Assembly: GCA_003021975.1 (NCBI GenBank)
Contig: PXRR01000005.1
Span: forward strand, 45,670 to 97,341
From: Halobacteriales archaeon QS_5_70_17
Lineage (GTDB): Archaea > Halobacteriota > Halobacteria > Halobacteriales > Haloarculaceae
Direction of reading: 5' to 3'
Length of the DNA stretch: 51,672 bases
The first letter of the stretch is position 1; every line of letters starts with the position of its first letter. Under the pieces are notes generated by a model. It did no database searches. It was not told the origin of the DNA and worked only from the letters and a program-made list of their open reading frames with translations. The position numbers and the translations under genes were made by a program. Shown here one piece after another: positions 44,717 to 51,672 of the stretch.

Positions 44717-46069
44717 ATGGAAGTCGAACTAGCAACAATCGGCGGTTACGAGGAAGTCGGTCGACAGATGACGGCCGTCCGTGCCGGAGATGACGTCGTC
44801 ATCTTCGACATGGGGCTGAACCTCTCGAAGGTACTGATCCACGACAACGTCGAGACCGAGCGGATGCACTCGCTCGACCTCATCGACATGGGCGCGATCC
44901 CGGACGACCGCGTCATGTCGGACCTCGAGGGCGACGTGCAGGCCATCGTGCCGACCCACGGTCACCTCGACCACATCGGCGCCATCTCGAAACTGGCCCA
45001 CCGCTACGACGCGCCGGTCGTCGCGACGCCGTTCACGATCGAACTGGTCAAACAGCAGATCCAGTCCGAGGAGAAGTTCGGCGTCCAGAACGACCTCGAG
45101 AAGATGGAGGCCGGCGAGACGATGGAGATCGGCGACAGCGGGAACGTCCGCCTGGAGTTCGTCAACGTCACTCACTCCATCATCGACGCGATCAACCCCG
45201 TGATCCACACGCCCGAGGGCGCCGTGGTCTACGGGCTCGACAAGCGGATGGACCACACACCGGTCATCGGCGACCCCATCGACATGGAGCGGTTCCGCGA
45301 GATCGGTCGCGAGGACAACGGCGTGCTCTGCTACATCGAGGACTGCACGAACGCCGGCCGGAAGGGGCGGACCCCCAGCGAGTCGGTCGCCCGGCGGCAC
45401 CTGAAAGACGTGATGACGTCCATCGAGGACTACGACGGCGGCATCGTCGCGACGACGTTCTCGAGCCACATCGCCCGCGTGAAGAGCCTCGTCGAGTTCG
45501 CCGACGACATCGGCCGCCAGCCGGTGTTGCTCGGCCGCTCGATGGAGAAGTACTCCGGGACGGCCGAGCGCCTCGACTTCGTCGAGTTCCCCGAGGACCT
45601 CGGGATGTACGGTCACCGCAAGTCCGTCGACCGGACGTTCAAGCGGGTCATGAACGAGGGCAAGGAGAACTTCCTGCCGATCGTCACGGGTCACCAGGGC
45701 GAGCCGCGCGCGATGCTCACCCGGATGGGACGGGGCGAGACGCCCTACCAGCTCGACGACGGCGACAAGGTGCTGTTCTCCGCGCGGGTAATCCCCGAGC
45801 CGACCAACGAGGGCCAGCGCTACCAGTCCGAGAAGCTGCTGCAGATGCAGGGCGCCCGTATCTACGACGACATCCACGTCTCGGGGCACCTCCGCGAGGA
45901 GGGCCACTACGAGATGCTCGACGCGCTCCAGCCCCAGCACGTCGTCCCCGCCCACCAGGACATGAAGGGGTTCGCGCCGTACGCCACCCTCGCGAAGAAC
46001 CAGGGGTATCAGCTCGGTCGCGACCTGCACGTGACCAGCAACGGCAACATGATCCAACTGACCGAATGA
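44717..46069 (+). CDS. rnj: Ribonuclease J
   Basis: A 450-aa MBL/beta-CASP ribonuclease, the archaeal RNase J that degrades RNA 5'-to-3'. The MBL motif is [12 protein letters not shown] (H81, H83, D85, H86). Other metal ligands lie in NVTHSIID and [10 protein letters not shown]. The beta-CASP blocks include [38 protein letters not shown] and the closing [15 protein letters not shown] and [13 protein letters not shown] 44717 begins [20 protein letters not shown], and the upstream in-frame sequence is not protein-like. It overlaps the prenyl synthase by ATGA, an order seen in other haloarchaea. Confidence 0.95.
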   Translation: MEVELATIGGYEEVGRQMTAVRAGDDVVIFDMGLNLSKVLIHDNVETERMHSLDLIDMGAIPDDRVMSDLEGDVQAIVPTHGHLDHIGAISKLAHRYDAPVVATPFTIELVKQQIQSEEKFGVQNDLEKMEAGETMEIGDSGNVRLEFVNVTHSIIDAINPVIHTPEGAVVYGLDKRMDHTPVIGDPIDMERFREIGREDNGVLCYIEDCTNAGRKGRTPSESVARRHLKDVMTSIEDYDGGIVATTFSSHIARVKSLVEFADDIGRQPVLLGRSMEKYSGTAERLDFVEFPEDLGMYGHRKSVDRTFKRVMNEGKENFLPIVTGHQGEPRAMLTRMGRGETPYQLDDGDKVLFSARVIPEPTNEGQRYQSEKLLQMQGARIYDDIHVSGHLREEGHYEMLDALQPQHVVPAHQDMKGFAPYATLAKNQGYQLGRDLHVTSNGNMIQLTE

Positions 46070-47103
46070 GCTCCGGTTCCGGTCCCGAGCGCGTCGAGGC
46101 GGCCGTCGAGGATCGGCGCGGGCTGATCAACGACGCCATCGTGGAGATGCTCCCGGTACAGCGCCCCGAGCGGCTCTACGAGGCCTCCCGCTACCTGCTC
46201 GACGCCGGCGGCAAGCGCCTCCGACCGACGATCCTGCTGCTCGTCGCCGAGGCCATCGAGGGGGTCGAGCCGCTCTCGGCGGACTACCGCGCGTTCGGGC
46301 CGGAAACGATCGACCTGATGGCCGCCGCCGTCTCCGTGGAGGTCATCCAGTCGTTCACGCTCATCCACGACGACATCATGGACGACGACGACGTCCGCCG
46401 GGGCGTCCCGGCCGTCCACCGGGAGTACGACCTCGAGGCGGCCATCCTGGCCGGCGACACGCTCTACTCGAAGGCCTTCGAGTACATGCTCGCGACCGGC
46501 GCGCCCCCGGACCGGTCCGTGCGGGCGCTCCGGGAACTCGCGACGACCTGCACGAAGATCTGCGAGGGGCAGGCGCTCGACGTCGAGTTCGAGGGCCGGA
46601 AGTCGGTCCCCCCGGAGGAGTACGTCGAGATGGTCGAACACAAGACGGCGGTGCTGTACGCCGCCTCGGCGTCGATCCCGGCGCTCCTGCTGGGCGCCGA
46701 CGAGGAGGTCGTCGACGCGCTGACGGGCTACGGGCTCGACGTCGGGCGCGCCTTCCAGATCCAGGACGACCTGCTCGACCTGACGACGCCGAGCGAGAAA
46801 CTCGGGAAGCAGCGCGGCAGCGACCTCATCGAGGGCAAGGGGACGATCGTGACGCTCCACGCCCGGCGACAGGGCGTCGACGTCGACGACCTCGTGGAGG
46901 CCGACTCCCGCGAGGAGGTCACCGAGGCCGAGATCGACGCCGCCGTCGCCCGCCTGGAGGAGGCCGGCAGCATCGACTACGCCCGCGAACGGGCCGTCGA
47001 GTTCGTCCAGCAGGGCAAGGAGCGCCTGGAGGTCCTCCCGGAGGGGGAGGCCCGGCGCACGCTCGCCGACATCGCCGATTACCTCATCGAGCGGGAGTAC
47101 TAG
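46066..47103 (+). CDS. idsA: Geranylgeranyl diphosphate synthase-like polyprenyl synthetase
   Basis: A 345-aa trans-prenyltransferase that makes the lipid side-chain precursor from IPP and allylic diphosphates. The first Asp-rich motif is [11 protein letters not shown] (D102, D103, D106), the second is [11 protein letters not shown], and the GGKRLRP binding motif is at 48-54. The fifth residue before the first motif is Phe (F97), which in archaeal enzymes is associated with stopping at C20; this favours GGPP over the C25 product. Start ATG 46066 overlaps the RNase J stop by four bases. Confidence 0.95.
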   Translation: MSSGSGPERVEAAVEDRRGLINDAIVEMLPVQRPERLYEASRYLLDAGGKRLRPTILLLVAEAIEGVEPLSADYRAFGPETIDLMAAAVSVEVIQSFTLIHDDIMDDDDVRRGVPAVHREYDLEAAILAGDTLYSKAFEYMLATGAPPDRSVRALRELATTCTKICEGQALDVEFEGRKSVPPEEYVEMVEHKTAVLYAASASIPALLLGADEEVVDALTGYGLDVGRAFQIQDDLLDLTTPSEKLGKQRGSDLIEGKGTIVTLHARRQGVDVDDLVEADSREEVTEAEIDAAVARLEEAGSIDYARERAVEFVQQGKERLEVLPEGEARRTLADIADYLIEREY

Positions 47104-47179
47104 CCACGGGTCCCGGACGTGTCGGTACCACGACCGGTGGGGTGTGCGCTTTTCACCGCCCTCCGAGTAGCCCCCGACG

Positions 47180-47392
47180 ATGAGTTCTGACGCTCGTCAG
47201 CAGTGGGAGTACGAGACCCTCCGCCCGCCCCGCGAGGCGACGAGAGAGGAGGCGAAAGACCCGAAGGCCGAGCTGAACGAACTCGGCGCCGAGGGGTGGG
47301 AACTCGTCACGACCGTCGAGTACTCCGGCGGCGGGACGAAGTACCTCGTCCTCCGCCGGCCGGCCGGGGGCGCCGGCTCGAGCACCGAATGA
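47180..47392 (+). CDS. DUF4177-like small protein
   Basis: A 70-aa protein: QQWEYETLRPPREATREEAK followed by LNELGAEGWELVTTVEYSGG and TKYLVLRRP. The WEY...LNxLGxEGWELV pattern is that of DUF4177, a small ferredoxin-like fold of unknown function. It has no membrane segment. It starts 76 bp after idsA and its stop overlaps the next gene as ATGA, making it the first member of a three-gene coupled module. Confidence 0.8.
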   Translation: MSSDARQQWEYETLRPPREATREEAKDPKAELNELGAEGWELVTTVEYSGGGTKYLVLRRPAGGAGSSTE

Positions 47393-48423
47393 GCGACGGA
47401 GCGGCGGCCGACGACAGCAGCGACATCAGCACCGGGAACACGATGCGCGAGCGGGCCGACGAGAGCAGGCTGAAGCTGTGGCTCCTCCTCGGGGCCAACC
47501 GGCTCGTCCTGACGGCCGGCATGGCGGTGATCTTCTTCGCGCTGTTCGTCGTCGTCGGAACGGTTCTCTATCCCCCGCTTCAGGCGATCGTCGCGAACAC
47601 GAGCACTCTGAAGTACCTGTTCTCCCAGATGATCGGCGCCGTCATCACCGGCGTGACGCTGGTCGTCACCATCAGCCAACTGGTCATCTCACAGGAGAAC
47701 GGCCCGCTGGGCGACCAGCGCCGCCGCATGAGCAACACCATGGACTTCCGGAAGTACACGACCGAACTCACCGGGGAGCCGGCGCGGGCCGACCCCTCGG
47801 CGTTCCTCCGGAACATCGTGCAGGTAGCGGAGGAGCGCACCAACCGCCTCGAGGAGAAGATGACCGGTCACGACAACGAGGAGTTGGCCCAGGAGATCGA
47901 CGAGTTCTCCGAGAGCGTCACCGGGAACGCTCAGGTCGTCCGCGACCAGCTCGAGGGAGGAACGTTCGGATCGTTCGGCGTATTGAACGCCGCGCTGAAC
48001 TTCAACTACGGGTGGAAGATCTTCCAGGTCGAGCGCATCGCCGACGACTACGAGGACGACCTGACAGACGAGGAGAACGAACTGCTGGAGGAACTCCGAA
48101 CCGCGCTGTCGATGTTCGGGGCCGCCCGGGAGCACATCAAGACGCTGTACTTCCAGTGGGCGCTGATCGACCTCTCGCAGGTGATCCTCTACATGGCCAT
48201 CCCGGCGCTGCTGATCGCGGGCTGCATGCTCGTGTTCGTCGACGACGGGACGTTCACCGGGATGATCCTGGGAATGGAGCACCTCCTCCTGGTGGTCGGC
48301 GCGGCGTTCACGGTGACGCTGGCGCCGTTCATGCTGTTCACGTCGTACATCCTCCGGATCGCAACGGCCGCGAAACGGACGCTTGCTATCGGGCCGTTCA
48401 TCCTCAGGGAGTCCCAGCGATGA
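47389..48423 (+). CDS. Four-helix integral membrane protein of unknown function
   Basis: A 344-aa protein with two N-terminal membrane segments (about 38-60 LVLTAGMAVIFFALFVVVGT and 72-95 MIGAVITGVTLVVTISQLV), a long charged middle domain (about 100-260, including an acidic helix ADDYEDDLTDEENELLEELR) and two C-terminal segments (about 262-287 and 296-322). No channel filter, transporter or enzyme motif is recognised. Start ATG 47389 overlaps the DUF4177 stop and its stop overlaps the lipoprotein start, both as ATGA. Confidence 0.75.
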   Translation: MSDGAAADDSSDISTGNTMRERADESRLKLWLLLGANRLVLTAGMAVIFFALFVVVGTVLYPPLQAIVANTSTLKYLFSQMIGAVITGVTLVVTISQLVISQENGPLGDQRRRMSNTMDFRKYTTELTGEPARADPSAFLRNIVQVAEERTNRLEEKMTGHDNEELAQEIDEFSESVTGNAQVVRDQLEGGTFGSFGVLNAALNFNYGWKIFQVERIADDYEDDLTDEENELLEELRTALSMFGAAREHIKTLYFQWALIDLSQVILYMAIPALLIAGCMLVFVDDGTFTGMILGMEHLLLVVGAAFTVTLAPFMLFTSYILRIATAAKRTLAIGPFILRESQR

Positions 48424-48884
48424 CGGGAGACGACCGGAACCGACCGAGCCGGACCGATCCGGCCGACGCGACTCGCGGGGATCGCGGGTCGCCGATCGGT
48501 CGCCGCCGCTTCCTCTCGGCGGGCGCGGCCGCACTGGCGGTCGGGGTCGGGGGATGTGTCGCGGTCCGGCCCCGCGTCGAAACCGCCGGCGTCGACGAAT
48601 CGGACGTGTTCGAGAGCGTCTCGCCCGCGGAGTCCGTGGTCGGCAAGCGCGCCGAGCTGTCCGTCTCGCTGACCCGGGCGGCGACGACTGACATCGGCGT
48701 CCGCCGGGTGAACTCCGTCACCGAGTCGGGGTCGAGCTACCAGGCCCGGTCCGTCGAGAGCGGACAGACCAGCCTGCAGCTGTACGTTCCTACTCGTCAG
48801 CGGGCGACGCTCACCGCGACGAACTACTCCGGGGAGACCGTCGCGAGGGTCGAGGTGCGCGTCACCGGCGATCGAGTGCCGTAG
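48420..48884 (+). CDS. Tat-exported lipoprotein of unknown function
   Basis: A 154-aa protein with a twin-arginine signal and lipobox (GRRRFLSAGAAALAVGVGGC, Cys46), so it is likely exported folded and anchored by lipid at Cys46. The mature part is Thr/Ser-rich beta sequence (AELSVSLTRAATTDIGVRRV, QTSLQLYVPTRQRATLTATN) that looks like one small beta-sandwich. No known family. Translationally coupled by ATGA to the membrane protein, which suggests an envelope partner for it. Confidence 0.75.
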   Translation: MTGDDRNRPSRTDPADATRGDRGSPIGRRRFLSAGAAALAVGVGGCVAVRPRVETAGVDESDVFESVSPAESVVGKRAELSVSLTRAATTDIGVRRVNSVTESGSSYQARSVESGQTSLQLYVPTRQRATLTATNYSGETVARVEVRVTGDRVP

Positions 48885-48974
48885 GTCGCGTCCAGGCGGA
48901 GCGGCCCTGACTCCGGGTCCAGGCCGGAGCCGAAATCCCGGAGGTTTTGCCCTCCCTCGCAGAACTACCCGGTA

Positions 48975-50699
48975 ATGGACGACGACCTCCGCGAGCGCGT
49001 CGAGCGCGCCGCCGAGCGCGACGCGCTGTACAACGCGCTCAAACACGACAGCGACGCGCAGGTGGGAGCGATCATGGGACCGCTGATGGGCGAGAACCCC
49101 GAGTTCCGCGAGCACGGCGACGAGATCCCGGGCGTCGTCGCGCCGGTCGTCGAGCGGGTCAACGACCTCCCGCGGGCCGAGCAGCGCGAGCGACTGACCG
49201 AACTCGACCCCGAGGCCGTCGCCGAACTCGAGGCCGAGGCCGAGGACGAGGGCGAGGACCACCCCCTGCCGGACCTGCCGAGCGTCGAGGCCCGCGACGA
49301 GGTGCGAATGCGACTGGCGCCCAATCCCAACGGGCCGTGGCACCTCGGCAACGCCCGCATGCCCGCCGTCATCGGGACCTACAAGGAGCGCTACGACGGC
49401 CGGATGCTCTGTCGCTTCGACGACACCGACCCCGAGACCAAGCGCCCGGACCCCGACGCCTACGGCGCCATCCTCGACGCGATCGACTACCTGGGCTTCG
49501 ACCCCGACGAGGTGATCCGGGCGTCCGACCGCCTGAAGACCTACTACGACCACGCCCGCGAACTGATCGAGATGGGCGGGGCCTACACTTGCTCGTGTCC
49601 CGCCGGCGGGTTCTCCGAGCTGAAAAACGCCGGCGAGGCCTGTCCCCACCGCGAGAAGGATCCCGAGACGGTCCGCGAGGAGTTCGCGGCGATGATCGAC
49701 GGCGACTACGCCGCCGGCGAGATGGTCCTGCGGGTGAAAACCGACATCGAGCACAAGAACCCGGCGCTACGCGACTGGGTGGCGTTCCGGATCATCGACA
49801 CGCCTCACCCCCGGGAGGAAGCGAGCGACTACCGCTGCTGGCCGATGCTCGACTTCCAGTCGGGGATCGACGACCACCTCACCGGGATCACCCACATCGT
49901 CCGCGGGATCGACCTGCAGGACTCCGCGAAGCGCCAGCGGTTCGTCTACGACTACTTCGGCTGGGAGTACCCCGAGGTGGTCCACTGGGGGAAGATCCAG
50001 ATCGACGCCTACGACGTGACGATGTCGACCTCGACCATCAAGGGGCTGATCGAGGCCGGGGAACTCGACGGCTGGGACGACCCGCGCGCGCCGACGCTGG
50101 CGAGCGTCCGCCGGCGGGGGATCCGGGGCGAGGCGGTCGTCGACGCGATCGTCGAACTCGGCACGTCGACCAGCGACGTCGACCTCGCGATGTCGTCGAT
50201 CTACTCGCGCAACCGGGACCTGATCGACGACGAGGCCGACCGCCGCTTTCTCGTCCGGGACCCCGAGCGGTTCGCGCTCGAGGCCGGTCCCGACGCCGGG
50301 ACGCCGCCGCTGCACCCCGACCACGAGGAGCGCGGCCGACGCGAGATCCCGGTCGGCGACAGCGTGGTCCTCGAACCCGGGGACGTCCCCCCGGTCGGCG
50401 ACCGGGTCTGGCTGAAGGGGTACGGGCCGGTCCGCCGGACCGAGGCGGGCCTGACCTACACCGGCGACGACCTCTCGGTCGTCCGCGAGGGCGACGTCGA
50501 CGTCGTCCACTGGGCGCCGGCCAACGGCGTCCCCGTCCGGTTGCGGACGATGGAAGGCGACGTCGAGGTGATCGCCGAACCCGGCCTCGCCGACCACGCG
50601 GTCGACGACGTGGTGCAGTTCGAGCGCGTCGGCTTCGCGCGGGTCGACGCGGTGCCGACGGGCGCCGACCGGATCGTGACGTACTTCGCTCACCCGTAG
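48975..50699 (+). CDS. gltX: Glutamyl-tRNA synthetase, archaeal GlnS-like type
   Basis: A 574-aa class Ib synthetase that charges tRNA-Glu and, in archaea lacking GlnRS, also tRNA-Gln for later amidation. The HIGH-type motif is LAPNPNGPWHLGNARMP (HLGN at 123-126). The KMSKS counterpart is DVTMSTSTIKG, an MSTS form. The Glu site lies in CRFDDTDPETKRPDPDAY. The C-terminus has the beta-barrel anticodon domains. It has a haloarchaeal N-terminal extension of about 100 residues. The TATA-like ggttttgcc lies about 30 bp before ATG 48975. Confidence 0.96.
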   Translation: MDDDLRERVERAAERDALYNALKHDSDAQVGAIMGPLMGENPEFREHGDEIPGVVAPVVERVNDLPRAEQRERLTELDPEAVAELEAEAEDEGEDHPLPDLPSVEARDEVRMRLAPNPNGPWHLGNARMPAVIGTYKERYDGRMLCRFDDTDPETKRPDPDAYGAILDAIDYLGFDPDEVIRASDRLKTYYDHARELIEMGGAYTCSCPAGGFSELKNAGEACPHREKDPETVREEFAAMIDGDYAAGEMVLRVKTDIEHKNPALRDWVAFRIIDTPHPREEASDYRCWPMLDFQSGIDDHLTGITHIVRGIDLQDSAKRQRFVYDYFGWEYPEVVHWGKIQIDAYDVTMSTSTIKGLIEAGELDGWDDPRAPTLASVRRRGIRGEAVVDAIVELGTSTSDVDLAMSSIYSRNRDLIDDEADRRFLVRDPERFALEAGPDAGTPPLHPDHEERGRREIPVGDSVVLEPGDVPPVGDRVWLKGYGPVRRTEAGLTYTGDDLSVVREGDVDVVHWAPANGVPVRLRTMEGDVEVIAEPGLADHAVDDVVQFERVGFARVDAVPTGADRIVTYFAHP

Positions 50700-50733
50700 G
50701 CGTTCGGACGTACCTTTATTCGGCTCGGCGTAG

Positions 50734-51078
<345 letters not shown>

Positions 51079-51389
51079 CGACGAAACCGTCCGCTCGCGG
51101 TCGCTTCGCACGCCGCGGCGGTAGTCCCGGCTCCGCCGCTCGGGGCTCCTGGCGGACGGCCCACGCCTGACGTAGGCAGGCCGCCCACGGCGTAGCCGAC
51201 CGACCGGGCGATGGCTCCGGGGCCGAGGACGTCCGTCGACTCCTCGGCTTGCTCTCGCCGCTCGTCGTCCGGGGAGTGATCCGGTCTCGACGGCTTCCGG
51301 TTCGTCGAGCGTCGCGCGGATGTCGCTCCCGCTGCCGACCTCCTCCCCGGGCGCACTTCGGCGGCACGCCCGGACCGACCGCCGGCGGC
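51079..51389. other. Intergenic region with weak minus-strand coding traces
   Basis: About 310 bp without a supportable gene. On the minus strand, short coding-like runs occur in different frames (AEESTDVLGPGAIARSVGYA around 51175-51250; GSDIRATLDEPEAVETGSLP around 51270-51330) but do not join. They may be a decayed gene, or part of the N-terminal region of the GNAT gene after rearrangement. Confidence 0.3.
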
Positions 51390-51672
51390 GGTTTTCTGTT
51401 GCGCCACGACTCCGTCGAGTCGCGCGTCTTCTTCGTCGCCACCGTCAACGACGACGTCGTCGGCTGGGTCCACCTCAACGCCCCCGAGATCGAGAAGCTG
51501 AGCCAAACCGCCGAACTCACCGTCGGCGTCATCGACCAGAACCGCGGTCACAGCAAGGGGAGTCACCTGCTGGGGCGGGGCCTGGAGTGGGCCAAGAGCG
51601 AGGGCTACGAGAAGATCTACAGCAGCGTCCCCTCGACCAACGAGGGCGCCATCGAGTTCCTCCGCGACCGGG
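51390..51672 (+). CDS. GNAT-family N-acetyltransferase, partial
   Basis: Runs off the window end. The readable part is FLLRHDSVESRVFFVATVND...VVGWVHLNAPEIEKL...ELTVGVIDQNRGHSKGSHLL and EGYEKIYSSVPSTNEGAIEF, the core of a GNAT acetyltransferase with the acetyl-CoA pyrophosphate loop. The loop reads RGHSKG where the usual motif is R/Q-x-x-G-x-G/A, so the first Gly is Ser. No credible start codon or N-terminal strand is visible before 51390, and the sequence upstream in this frame is not protein-like. The 5' end may be frameshifted or rearranged. Confidence 0.7.

Overview
The window is a stretch of haloarchaeal (class Halobacteria) chromosome. Evidence: very high GC with GC-rich third codon positions, strongly acidic proteins, Tat rather than Sec signals on the exported proteins, TATA-like boxes about 25 bp before many starts with little or no leader, and archaeal marker genes (pelota, Lsm next to ribosomal protein L37e, archaeal-type GluRS, isoprenoid-lipid prenyltransferase, Elp3). 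I see no plasmid, phage, CRISPR array or complete insertion sequence. The genus cannot be fixed from this sequence alone.

Layout. 0-7 kb: a RecJ-like S1/OB/DHH protein with a degenerate DHH motif, Elp3, a small frameshifted gene, a divergent membrane protein/MBL hydrolase pair and an FAD oxidoreductase. 7-14 kb: cold-shock protein, RqcH (NFACT), UspA, a frameshifted small gene, a zinc alcohol dehydrogenase, a small zinc ribbon, pelota and an RNase Z-like hydrolase. RqcH and pelota put two ribosome-rescue/quality-control factors within 5 kb. 14-23 kb: a broken Lhr-type helicase, an HTH regulator, a frameshifted C2H2 protein and an orphan Tat-exported formate-dehydrogenase-like molybdoenzyme. 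23-31 kb: membrane protein, a Dna2-like helicase-nuclease with Fe-S cysteines, enoyl-CoA hydratase, small enzymes and hypotheticals, and a zinc metalloprotease. 31-36 kb: lsm-rpl37e, purF, a threonine-synthase-like gene and a signal-less subtilase. 36-44 kb: a tiny zinc-finger protein, DUF892 protein, tRNA-Ser(UGA), acyl-CoA synthetase, chorismate synthase, iron alcohol dehydrogenase and a broken phosphatase-superfamily gene. 44.7-51 kb: a forward block with RNase J and prenyl synthase overlapping by ATGA, a three-gene coupled membrane module, GluRS, a zinc-type ferredoxin, and a partial GNAT at the edge.

The most striking property is the number of disrupted genes: six in 51 kb. Four look like single-base losses in the same direction, some at G/C runs, which suggests sequencing or assembly indels. 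Two (Lhr helicase and phosphatase-superfamily protein) lack internal segments, and the helicase carries a short hairpin-rich segment in place of the missing part.

The best candidates for something little described are the ATGA-coupled module at 47180-48884 (DUF4177-like protein, four-helix membrane protein, Tat lipoprotein), the paired palindromes upstream of purF, and the hairpin-bearing segment in the helicase gene.
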